This document shows, in pieces, positions 8,128 to 14,871 of a DNA stretch of 41,521 bases. The first letter of the stretch is position 1, and every line of letters starts with the position of its first letter. Origin of the DNA: Thermomonas sp. (GTDB lineage: Bacteria; Pseudomonadota; Gammaproteobacteria; Xanthomonadales; Xanthomonadaceae); assembly GCF_020850895.1 (NCBI RefSeq), contig NZ_JADZDS010000041.1, positions 1-41,521 on the forward strand. The letters run 5' to 3'. Under the pieces are notes generated by a model. That model ran no database searches. It saw only the letters and a program-made list of their open reading frames with translations, and was not told the DNA's origin. The position numbers and the translations under genes were made by a program.

Positions 8128-8859
8128 GTGAGCACGGATCCGCAACTGGCCATCGTCGTCCCCGTCTGCAACGAGGAAGACAACATCGGGCCGCTGGTGA
8201 GGGAAATCGTCGCCGCCCTGCGCGACCGGATCGCCTTCGAGATCGTCTACGTCGATGACGCTTCGCGTGATGCCACCCTCGCACGACTGCTCGCAATGCA
8301 AGCGTCAACGCCCGAGCTGCGGGTGATCCGCCACCGCGCCAACGCCGGCCAGAGCACCGCCGTGCGCAATGGCGTGAAGGCCGCGCGCGCACCGTGGATC
8401 GCCACCCTCGACGGCGACGGCCAGAACGACCCGGCCGACATCCCCAAACTGTTGGACCAGCGCGACGCCGCGGCATCAAACGTGAAGCTGTTCGCCGGCT
8501 GGCGGGTGCAGCGCAAGGATTCCGGCAGCAAGCGCTGGGCCTCGAAATTCGCCAACGGCCTGCGCGCCCGCCTGCTGCGCGACGCCACCCCCGACACCGG
8601 CTGCGGGATCAAGCTGTTCGAGCGCGACGCCTTCCTCGACCTGCCCTATTTCGACCACATGCACCGCTACCTGCCGGCGCTGATGCAGCGCGCCGGCTGG
8701 CAGACCGTCAGCGTGCCGGTCAACCATCGCCACCGCACTGCAGGCGTGTCCAAATACAACAATCTCGGCAGGGCAATCGTCGGCATCCGCGACCTGTTCG
8801 GCGTGCGCTGGCTGATCGCACGCAGCCGCCGCACCGACGTCGAGGAGCAGCAGCCTTGA
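8128..8859 (+). CDS. Family 2 glycosyltransferase (DPM/ArnC-like)
   Basis: 243-residue single-domain GT-A glycosyltransferase starting with GTG. LAIVVPVCNEEDNIGPLV at the N terminus binds the nucleotide, FEIVYVDDASRD carries the first Asp, and LDGDGQNDPADIP the metal-binding DxD-type motif; TPDTGCGIKLFERDAF and HRHRTAGVSKYN match the dolichyl/undecaprenyl-phosphate sugar transferase group. It lacks C-terminal membrane helices, as in DPM1-type enzymes. The next gene, 20 bases on, is a LAB_N protein, a pairing seen in lipid A/polyprenyl-phosphate sugar modification loci. A role in making a lipid-linked sugar at the inner membrane is inferred; donor and acceptor are unknown. No GT39/ArnT-type partner follows here. 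Confidence 0.85.
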   Translation: MSTDPQLAIVVPVCNEEDNIGPLVREIVAALRDRIAFEIVYVDDASRDATLARLLAMQASTPELRVIRHRANAGQSTAVRNGVKAARAPWIATLDGDGQNDPADIPKLLDQRDAAASNVKLFAGWRVQRKDSGSKRWASKFANGLRARLLRDATPDTGCGIKLFERDAFLDLPYFDHMHRYLPALMQRAGWQTVSVPVNHRHRTAGVSKYNNLGRAIVGIRDLFGVRWLIARSRRTDVEEQQP

Positions 8860-8879
8860 TCCTCGGGCCGACCGGCTTG

Positions 8880-9203
8880 ATGGACACGCCGATCGCCGCG
8901 CTGGCGTGGACCGGCATCCACATGACGCCGTGGAAACTGATCGGCTTGACCGGCGCATTGATGTTCGGTGGTCGCTGGGTGGTGCAGTTCATCGCCAGTC
9001 GCCGCTACGGCAAGCCCGTCATCCCGCGGCTGTTCTGGTACATGAGCATCCTGGGCAGCCTGATGACACTGAGCTACTTCGTGTTCGGCAAGAACGATTC
9101 GGTCGGCATCCTGCAGAACCTGTTCCCCACCTTCACCGCCTGCTACAGCCTGTATCTCGACATCCGCCACCGCGGCTGGCATCGCGATCGCGCGGATCAT
9201 TGA
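8880..9203 (+). CDS. LAB_N (lipid A biosynthesis N-terminal) small membrane protein
   Basis: 107 residues with about three hydrophobic helices. TPWKLIGLTGALMFGGRWVVQF, RLFWYMSILGSLMTLSYF and LQNLFPTFTACYSLYLDIR match the LAB_N domain, found alone next to GT2 genes or fused to other lipid A enzymes. A TTG start at 8856 overlapping the glycosyltransferase stop would add 8 residues; the ATG at 8880 is preferred because family members begin just before this point. It probably works with the preceding glycosyltransferase in the inner membrane, perhaps as a flippase-like or scaffold subunit; this is inference from the pairing only. Confidence 0.85.
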   Translation: MDTPIAALAWTGIHMTPWKLIGLTGALMFGGRWVVQFIASRRYGKPVIPRLFWYMSILGSLMTLSYFVFGKNDSVGILQNLFPTFTACYSLYLDIRHRGWHRDRADH

Positions 9204-9284
9204 ACGCATCGGGCGTTCGGTCACTTTCGCCGTGCGCTGGCAGCGGGCTACGATCCGGATTCCCATCCGCTGGATCTTCGCAAC

Positions 9285-11081
9285 GTGAACAAGCTTCTGC
9301 TTGCCCTGTGCCTGCTGCCCGCATTTGCGAGTGCACAAACCGCTCCCGTCGCAAGCCCGCCGCCACAGGCCACGTCGTCCAATCCTGCCGATGCCGCCTT
9401 CCGTTCGATCTACGAGGCCGAGTGGACGTGGCGCATGGCGCAGGGCAGCGGCGGTGACGAGGACAGCGACAACAGCACGATTGCGAATGCCCGCTTGCCC
9501 GACGTCAGCCCGCAGGCGCAGGCGCGCCGGCTGGCCTACCTCGATGACGTGCTCAAGCGGCTCGACCGGGTGGACGTGGCGGCGCTGTCGCCGGCGGAAG
9601 CGGTGAACTTCGCGGTCTATCGTCCGCAGATCGAGCACAAGGCCGCGTCGATCCGTTTCCGTGACTACGAGATGCCGTTCAATTCCGACAGCTCGTTCTG
9701 GTCGAACCTCGATTTCATGGCCGGTGCCGAATTGCGCGATGCCGCCGCCTACCGTGCCTACGCCGCGCGCCTGCGCGATGTGCCGCGCTACTTCGACCAG
9801 CAGATCATGAACATGCGCGCCGGCCTTGCGCGCGGATTCTCGGTGCCACAGGCGGTGCTGGCCGGGCGCGACGGCTCGATCGCAATGACCGCCGAGCTCA
9901 AGGACCCGGAGCAGTCCTCGCTGTGGGCACCCTACAAGCAGATGCCTTCGACCATTCCCGCGGCCGAGCAGGACGCGCTTCGGGCCGAAGGCCGCGCCGC
10001 GATCCGCGAGGCGGTGATTCCCGCCTTCGGCAAGTTGCTCCCCTTCTTCCGCAACGAATACATGCCCAAGGCGCGCCAGACGCTGGCCGCAGAAGCAATG
10101 CCGGACGGTGTGCAGTGGTATCGCGAACAGATCCGCGCCTACACCACGCTGGATCTTTCACCGGACGAGATCCACGCCATCGGCCTGAAGGAAGTGGCCT
10201 CGATCCACGCCGAGATGGACGCGATCATCGACCAGGTCGGCTTCACCGGCCAATCGCCGCAAACCCGCTTCGCCGATTTCCTGCAGTTCCTGCGCACCGA
10301 TCCGCAGTTCTACGCCAAGACCCCGCAGGAATTGCTCAATGAGGCGGCGTGGATCAGCAAGCGCGTCGACGGACAGGTCGGCCGGATCATCGGCACCTTG
10401 CCGCGCGGCCGCTTCACCATCGTGCCGGTGCCGGCATCGATCGCACCCTTCTGGACCGCGGGCCGCGGCGGCGCCGATACCTATTTCGTCAACACCTACG
10501 ACCTGCCCTCACGCCCCCTCTACAATCTGCCCGCGCTGACCCTGCACGAATCAGTGCCGGGACATTCGCTGCAGCAGCAACTGGTGCGCGAACAGGGCGC
10601 GCTGCCGGGCTTCCGCAAGGAATACATCAGCGCCTACGGCGAGGGCTGGGGCCTGTACAGCGAATGGCTGGGCAAGGAAATGGGCATCTACCAGACGCCC
10701 TACGAAAACTTTGGTCGCCTGACCTATGCAATGTGGCGCGCCTGCCGGCTGGTGATCGACACCGGCATCCACCACATGGGCTGGACCCGCGCCCAGGCCA
10801 TCGCCTACCTGAAGGACAACACTGCCCTGTCTGAGCACGAAGTCGAGACCGAAGTGGACCGCTACATCAGCTGGCCGGGCCAGGCGCTGTCCTACAAGCT
10901 CGGCGAGCTGACGATCCTGCGCCTGCGCCGCGAAGCGGAGGCCGCACTCGGCGCGAAGTTCGACGAACGCGCCTTCCACGACGTGATCCTCTCGCAAGGA
11001 TCCGTGCCATTGCCGGTGCTGGAGTCGCAGGTGCAGGCGTGGGTGGCATCCGTTCAAGCAGCGCCGCCAGCAGCCCCGTAA
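9285..11081 (+). CDS. Secreted DUF885 family protein (putative metallopeptidase)
   Basis: 598 residues beginning at a GTG with a Sec signal peptide (MNKLLLALCLLPAFASAQ, cleavage after ASA). The rest is the DUF885 fold: a helical N-terminal half, then the conserved LHESVPGH (His421, Glu422, His427) near the middle, SAYGEGWGLYSEWLG about 30 residues later, and TALSEHEVETEVDRYISWPGQ, all hallmark positions of this family. HE...H plus a downstream Glu suggest a zinc peptidase fold, but no activity is established by sequence. A TACGAT box at 9249-9254 could serve as -10. A GC-rich hairpin without a U-tract follows the stop (11083-11101). No partner genes are evident. Confidence 0.85.
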   Translation: MNKLLLALCLLPAFASAQTAPVASPPPQATSSNPADAAFRSIYEAEWTWRMAQGSGGDEDSDNSTIANARLPDVSPQAQARRLAYLDDVLKRLDRVDVAALSPAEAVNFAVYRPQIEHKAASIRFRDYEMPFNSDSSFWSNLDFMAGAELRDAAAYRAYAARLRDVPRYFDQQIMNMRAGLARGFSVPQAVLAGRDGSIAMTAELKDPEQSSLWAPYKQMPSTIPAAEQDALRAEGRAAIREAVIPAFGKLLPFFRNEYMPKARQTLAAEAMPDGVQWYREQIRAYTTLDLSPDEIHAIGLKEVASIHAEMDAIIDQVGFTGQSPQTRFADFLQFLRTDPQFYAKTPQELLNEAAWISKRVDGQVGRIIGTLPRGRFTIVPVPASIAPFWTAGRGGADTYFVNTYDLPSRPLYNLPALTLHESVPGHSLQQQLVREQGALPGFRKEYISAYGEGWGLYSEWLGKEMGIYQTPYENFGRLTYAMWRACRLVIDTGIHHMGWTRAQAIAYLKDNTALSEHEVETEVDRYISWPGQALSYKLGELTILRLRREAEAALGAKFDERAFHDVILSQGSVPLPVLESQVQAWVASVQAAPPAAP

Positions 11082-11082
11082 G

Positions 11083-11101
11083 TGCGCACCGCAGGTGCGC
11101 G
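11083..11101 (+). other. GC-rich hairpin after the DUF885 gene
   Basis: GCGCACC (11084-11090), loop GCA, GGTGCGC (11094-11100). No run of T follows, so it is not a classical intrinsic terminator; it may stabilise the mRNA end or be chance. Confidence 0.4.
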
Positions 11102-11178
11102 ATGGCTTTCGCAGGAATACCGCAAGCAACATCGCGGCCCTGCGATGCACTCCTACCGGCGTACTTGGCGGTAAGTGC

Positions 11179-11207
11179 TTGCGCGGAAAGGAAAACTCCT
11201 GCATAAT
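11179..11207 (+). promoter_or_regulatory. Sigma70-type promoter of rpmB-rpmG
   Basis: TTGCGC (11179-11184), a 17-base spacer and CATAAT (11202-11207). This gives a leader of about 90 bases before the rpmB GTG, long enough for regulation by a ribosomal protein, though no specific structure was identified. Confidence 0.65.
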
Positions 11208-11305
11208 GCGCGGCTCGCTGCCTGTTGCAGCGACTCCCGGCGATCGCGTCGGGGCCGCCGTCACCCGGGCTACGGGCGACATCCACACACCAATCGAGGT
11301 GCCCA

Positions 11306-11542
11306 GTGTCCAAAGTCTGCCAACTCACCGGCAAGCGCACGACGACCGGCAACAACGTCTCGCACTCCAATCGCAAGACGCGTCGTCGCTTCCAGCCCAA
11401 CCTCCACGAGCGCCGTTTCTGGGTCGCCTCGGAGAACCGTTGGGTCAAGCTCCGTGTTTCCAATGCCGCGCTGCGCACCATCGACAAGAACGGCATCGAC
11501 GCCGTCCTCGCCGACCTGCGCAAGCAGGGCGAGAAGGTCTGA
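11306..11542 (+). CDS. rpmB: 50S ribosomal protein L28
   Basis: 78 residues, the normal length. It starts [22 protein letters not shown] from a GTG codon preceded by a GAGG ribosome binding site, and continues with the [14 protein letters not shown] core that binds 23S rRNA. L28 is part of the large subunit. It is followed after 13 bases by rpmG, the standard rpmB-rpmG operon, and preceded by a good promoter at 11179-11207. The cysteine in VCQLTGK is single, so this is not the zinc-ribbon form. Confidence 0.97.
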   Translation: MSKVCQLTGKRTTTGNNVSHSNRKTRRRFQPNLHERRFWVASENRWVKLRVSNAALRTIDKNGIDAVLADLRKQGEKV

Positions 11543-11555
11543 GGAGAACTGAATC

Positions 11556-11720
11556 ATGGCTTCCAAGCGCGACAAGATCCGCCTGATCTCTTCGGCCGGC
11601 ACCGGTCATTTCTACACGACCGACAAGAACAAGAAGAACACCCCGAACAAGATGGAGGTCAGCAAGTACGACCCCGTCGTTCGCAAGCACGTGATGTACA
11701 AGGAAGGCAAGATCAAGTGA
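11556..11720 (+). CDS. rpmG: 50S ribosomal protein L33
   Basis: 54 residues ([20 protein letters not shown]...). The usual C+ form carries paired cysteines; here the positions are occupied by other residues ([11 protein letters not shown] and a C-terminal [14 protein letters not shown] without Cys), so this is the zinc-independent C- form, as in E. coli. GAGGAG lies 8 bases before the ATG. It is the second gene of the rpmB-rpmG operon and is too short for many ORF filters. Confidence 0.97.
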   Translation: MASKRDKIRLISSAGTGHFYTTDKNKKNTPNKMEVSKYDPVVRKHVMYKEGKIK

Positions 11721-11765
11721 CGTCGTGGCGCGTTTTCGCTACGCGAAAACGCCTTTGCCACGACG
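11721..11765 (+). terminator. Nested palindrome directly after rpmG
   Basis: An outer stem CGTCGTGGC/GCCACGACG encloses an inner stem GCGTTTTCG/CGAAAACGC, beginning on the base after the rpmG stop. No T-run follows. It probably ends or protects the ribosomal-protein mRNA. It runs straight into the REP units at 11764. Confidence 0.5.
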
Positions 11766-11834
11766 TCATCCCCGCGAATGCGGGGATCCATGCCATATCC
11801 GGATTCACGTCATCCCCGCGAAAGCGGGGATCCA
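11764..11834 (+). repeat. Two direct REP-like units
   Basis: CGTCATCCCCGCGAATGCGG (from 11764) and CGTCATCCCCGCGAAAGCGG (from 11808), each continuing GGATCCA, in the same orientation 44 bases apart. The core is a CCCCGC/GCGGGG hairpin, a variant of the TTCCCGC form elsewhere in the window. Confidence 0.8.
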
Positions 11835-11846
11835 CCTTTGTCAGTA

Positions 11847-11990
11847 CATCATCCCGGACGCCGCACTGCGGCGATCCGGGATCCAGCCTCCAGCAGGAGC
11901 CCGCAGCAATGCGGGCTTCTGCGTTTCTGTCGGGCTGGATCGAACGAAAGAAAGCCCCAAAATGGATTCCCGCTTTCGCGGGAATGACGA
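11847..11990. repeat. Hairpins and inverted REP-like unit in the rpmG-uppP gap
   Basis: Three structures: an ATCCCGGACGCCGC/GCGGCGATCCGGGAT palindrome with one unpaired base per arm (about 11850-11882); a terminator-like AGCCCGCA-GCAA-TGCGGGCT at 11898-11917, similar to the one after glnA; and an inverted REP-like unit, GGATTCCCGCTTTCGCGGGA then ATGACGA (11964-11990). The stretch 11991-12113 shows no gene or clear signal. The whole 11721-12168 region carries no credible coding sequence. Confidence 0.65.
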
Positions 11991-12113
11991 GCAATACCCC
12001 GGTTTTTCGAGGCCGCCGAAAGCTTTTGATGCGGATCAGGACGGAGAACCACATCAGATCAATCCGCGTTCATCCGCGTCAATATCCATCAGCAAGCGTG
12101 GATCCTGCCGCGC

Positions 12114-12143
12114 AAAAAACCCGCCAACCGGCGGGTTTTTTTT
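12114..12143. terminator. Bidirectional intrinsic terminator
   Basis: AAAAAA-CCCGCC-AA-GGCGGG-TTTTTTT-like hairpin: A-run, the stem CCCGCCAACCGGCGGG, then a run of T. It works in both directions: for uppP from the right and for any read-through from rpmG on the left. Confidence 0.9.
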
Positions 12144-12168
12144 GCCAAAGCGAGTCCACGCGAAGCGA

Positions 12169-13029
12169 TCAGCTGCCCGTCGGCAACCACAGCAACAGCG
12201 CCACGCCCAGCGCGACGCGGTAGATCGCAAACGGCGTGAAGCGATGACTCTGGATGTAGCGCAGCAGCCATTTCACCGCCACAAAGGCCGTCACCAGCGC
12301 GGCCACGAAAGCGACGCCGAGGGCGGTCCAGTCTTCATTGCCGATCTGGCCATGCCGCACCAACGACAACAACGCGTAACCGGTGGCGGCGAACATGGTC
12401 GGGATGCCGACCAGGAAGGCGAACTCGGTTGCTGCCACCCGGCTGGTGGTGCCGGCCAGCAAGGCGATGAAGATGGTGGTGGCGCTGCGCGATGTGCCCG
12501 GGAACACGCCGGCCACGATCTGCGCGACGCCCACCAGCACCGCCGTGCCCCACGCGATGTCCCGGCGCTCCCCCAGTTTGGCGGCGCGGGCGGCCGCAAG
12601 GTGCTCGGCCACCACCATCCAGACCGCGCCAATCACCAAGGCCCAGGCAATCGGGCGCACCGCGTCGGGCAGTTCCCAGCCCAACTTCTTGACCAGCAAC
12701 CCGCCCACGGCGGTGACCCCGAACGCGACCAGCAGCTTGAGCGCGTAATTGCGCGCCTGCGTGGGTGAGGCCAGTCCGGCGGGCGTGCCTGCGGCCAGCG
12801 CGGGTGATGCCCCACGACCGAGGAAGGCCAGCAGCATTTCCCACAGGCGCTGACGGTAGATCAGGGTCACCGCGAGGATGGCGCCGGCCTGGATCGCAAT
12901 GTTGAACAACTCACTGCGATGCCCCAGCCAACGTTCGGCGATCAACAGGTGGCCGGTGCTGGAAATGGGCAGGAATTCGGTGATGCCTTCGATGATGCCG
13001 AGCAAGAGCGCGGCGAGCAGGTCATTCAT
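12169..13029 (-). CDS. uppP: Undecaprenyl-diphosphatase (BacA/UppP)
   Basis: 286-residue polytopic inner-membrane phosphatase that recycles undecaprenyl pyrophosphate to the monophosphate carrier for peptidoglycan and O-antigen synthesis; over-production gives bacitracin resistance. Both signature motifs are present: GIIEGITEFLPISSTGHLLI at residues 11-30, with the catalytic Glu pair region, and GVFPGTSRSATTI near 185 with the catalytic Ser and Arg. About eight hydrophobic helices alternate with short loops. The length is slightly above the 265-275 typical, because of a loop (LGRGASPALAAGTPAGLASP) near residue 70. It stands alone, ends at a strong terminator, and is divergent from glnA. Confidence 0.96.
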   Translation of the reverse strand: MNDLLAALLLGIIEGITEFLPISSTGHLLIAERWLGHRSELFNIAIQAGAILAVTLIYRQRLWEMLLAFLGRGASPALAAGTPAGLASPTQARNYALKLLVAFGVTAVGGLLVKKLGWELPDAVRPIAWALVIGAVWMVVAEHLAAARAAKLGERRDIAWGTAVLVGVAQIVAGVFPGTSRSATTIFIALLAGTTSRVAATEFAFLVGIPTMFAATGYALLSLVRHGQIGNEDWTALGVAFVAALVTAFVAVKWLLRYIQSHRFTPFAIYRVALGVALLLWLPTGS

Positions 13030-13095
13030 GTGGGGATTCGGGATTCAGAGAAGTGGGATGCCGCAGGATGGCGTGCAGGATAACGGAAGCAGATA

Positions 13096-13112
13096 TGCGC
13101 TGTTTTTATGCA
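13096..13112. promoter_or_regulatory. Weak upstream NtrC-like site (glnA enhancer, distal)
   Basis: TGCGCTGTTTTTATGCA partly matches the NtrC palindrome TGCACN5-7GTGCA. Its centre is 31 bp from that of the stronger site at 13127-13143, about three helical turns, as in the E. coli glnA enhancer pair. Confidence 0.45.
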
Positions 13113-13126
13113 TTTGTCGCGCGTGC

Positions 13127-13143
13127 CGCACTATTTTGGTGCA
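13127..13143. promoter_or_regulatory. NtrC-like enhancer site upstream of glnA
   Basis: CGCACTATTTTGGTGCA is close to the enterobacterial NtrC consensus (TGCACTATATTGGTGCA type). It lies about 95 bp before the start site predicted from the sigma54 element, a normal enhancer distance. Confidence 0.75.
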
Positions 13144-13204
13144 TTCCTGATTCTTTCCAATAAACAAGTCCATAGAAATCAATACCTTGTGAAACATGTG
13201 CCGT

Positions 13205-13219
13205 TGGCACGATCCCTGC
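13205..13219 (+). promoter_or_regulatory. Sigma54 (RpoN) -24/-12 promoter of glnA
   Basis: TGGCACGATCCCTGC matches TGGCACG-N4-TTGC with one change (C for T in the -12 block) and correct GG-GC spacing. It lies about 75 bases before the glnA ATG and downstream of two NtrC-like sites. Confidence 0.85.
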
Positions 13220-13293
13220 GTTAGCAGGTGCGTCGGCCGCATCGTGCCGAACGGCCAATTCCGTTTCCGTCCCTCCAAACCCAGGTGCCCCGC

Positions 13294-14703
13294 ATGTCCA
13301 TCGAACACGTAGAAGCCCTCATCAAGACCCACAAGATCGAATTCGTTGACCTGCGCTTTGCTGACATGCGCGGCGTCCAGCACCACGTGACCTTCCCGGC
13401 TTCGATCGTCGATGCCGGTCTGTTCGAGGACGGGCGCATGTTCGACGGCAGTTCGATCAATGGCTGGCGCGGCATCCAGAACTCGGACATGGTGCTGCTG
13501 CCCGATGCCGCCACCGCCTTCATCGATCCGTTCACCGCCGATCCGACCCTGGTGCTGAGCTGCGACATCCTCGATCCCACCACCATGCAGGCCTACACCC
13601 GTGATCCACGTGGCGTGGCCCGTCGCGCCGAAGCCTTCCTCAAGGCCAGCGGGATCGCCGACCAGGCCTTCTTCGGTCCCGAGCCCGAGTTCTTCATCTT
13701 CGACTCGGTGCGCTTCGCCAATGAGATGGGCCACACCTTCTACCAGGTCGATTCCGAAGAAGCGCACTGGAACTCCGCGCGCGACTACGCCGGCGGCAAC
13801 AGCGGTTACCGGCCGATGGTGAAGGGCGGCTATTTCCCGGTCGCGCCGCTGGATTCGCTGCACGACCTGCGTGCGGAAATGTGCAAGACCTTGGAAGCCG
13901 TCGGCATCGAAACCGAAGTGCACCACCACGAAGTGGCCAACGCCGGCCAGTGCGAGATCGGCACCCGCTTCAACACCCTGGTGAAGAAGGGTGACGACCT
14001 GCTGGCGATGAAGTACATCATCAAGAACGTCGCCCACCGCAGCGGCAAGACCGCCACCTTCATGCCCAAACCGATCGTGGGTGACAACGGCAGCGGCATG
14101 CATGTCCACATGTCGCTGGCCAAGGGCGGCGTGAACCTGTTCTCCGGCGACGGCTACGGCGGCCTTTCGCAGATCGCGCTGTGGTACATCGGCGGCATCT
14201 TCAAGCACGCCCGCGCGATCAACGCCTTCGCCAACTCCACCACCAACAGCTACAAGCGCTTGGTGCCGGGCTTCGAAGCGCCGGTGATGCTGGCCTATTC
14301 GGCCTCCAATCGTTCGGCCTCCTGCCGCATCCCGTATGTGTCGAACCCGAAGGCACGACGCATCGAAATCCGCTTCCCGGATCCGATGAACAGCGGCTAC
14401 CTGACCTTCGCCGCCCTGCTGATGGCCGGCCTCGACGGCATCAAAAACCAGATCGATCCGGGCGCACCCAGCGACAAGGATCTGTACGACCTGCCGCCGG
14501 AGGAAGAGAAGAACATCCCGACCGTCTGCCATTCGCTGGATCAGGCGCTGGAAGCGTTGGATGCCGACCGCGACTTCCTCAAGGCCGGCGGCGTGTTCAC
14601 CGACGATTTCATCGATGCCTACATCGGCCTGAAGATGAAGGAAGTCACCGCATTCCGCGCCGCCACGCATCCGCTGGAATACCAGCTGTATTACACGATC
14701 TGA
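13294..14703 (+). CDS. glnA: Glutamine synthetase type I (adenylylation-regulated)
   Basis: 469 residues, the normal GSI length. It forms the cytoplasmic dodecamer that joins ammonia and glutamate with ATP. Visible: [11 protein letters not shown] and [10 protein letters not shown] (beta-grasp, residues 17-58), [11 protein letters not shown] (metal site, 127-137), [11 protein letters not shown] (216-226), [18 protein letters not shown] (257-274, ATP/metal), NRSASCRIP (339-347), RIEIRFPDP (356-364). [11 protein letters not shown] contains Tyr398, the adenylylation target of GlnE, so this is the GSI-beta form. In-frame codons upstream to 13228 were rejected because [15 protein letters not shown] is the usual start. 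It is driven by a sigma54 promoter with NtrC sites; its regulators glnL-glnG lie 2.2 kb downstream. Confidence 0.98.
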   Translation: MSIEHVEALIKTHKIEFVDLRFADMRGVQHHVTFPASIVDAGLFEDGRMFDGSSINGWRGIQNSDMVLLPDAATAFIDPFTADPTLVLSCDILDPTTMQAYTRDPRGVARRAEAFLKASGIADQAFFGPEPEFFIFDSVRFANEMGHTFYQVDSEEAHWNSARDYAGGNSGYRPMVKGGYFPVAPLDSLHDLRAEMCKTLEAVGIETEVHHHEVANAGQCEIGTRFNTLVKKGDDLLAMKYIIKNVAHRSGKTATFMPKPIVGDNGSGMHVHMSLAKGGVNLFSGDGYGGLSQIALWYIGGIFKHARAINAFANSTTNSYKRLVPGFEAPVMLAYSASNRSASCRIPYVSNPKARRIEIRFPDPMNSGYLTFAALLMAGLDGIKNQIDPGAPSDKDLYDLPPEEEKNIPTVCHSLDQALEALDADRDFLKAGGVFTDDFIDAYIGLKMKEVTAFRAATHPLEYQLYYTI

Positions 14704-14750
14704 CCGCTGCTGGCGCAGGGAACCTATCCCTCTCAACCAGGCAAGACGCC

Positions 14751-14774
14751 AAGGCCCGCAGCGATGCGGGCCTT
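14751..14774 (+). terminator. Terminator hairpin of glnA
   Basis: AAGGCCCGCA, loop GCGA, TGCGGGCCTT, followed by GTGCGTTT. It closely resembles the hairpin at 11898-11917 (which also has TGCGTTT after it), a recurrent terminator type in this genome. Confidence 0.75.
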
Positions 14775-14871
14775 GTGCGTTTGGCGGCATGACACCCCGT
14801 GAGCGCCGAAACCAATCCGCACGATGTCTTGCGCTTGAAAAGTCCGATTGACGTGGGAGCCTGCGGTCCCG

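Noticed and set aside
13186-13200. GTGAAACATG as a parS site near parAB
   Set aside because: Only one half of TGTTTCACGTGAAACA is present; the other half does not match.
13045-14790. A 581-codon minus-strand open frame across glnA
   Set aside because: Shadow of glnA, which has all expected motifs on the plus strand.
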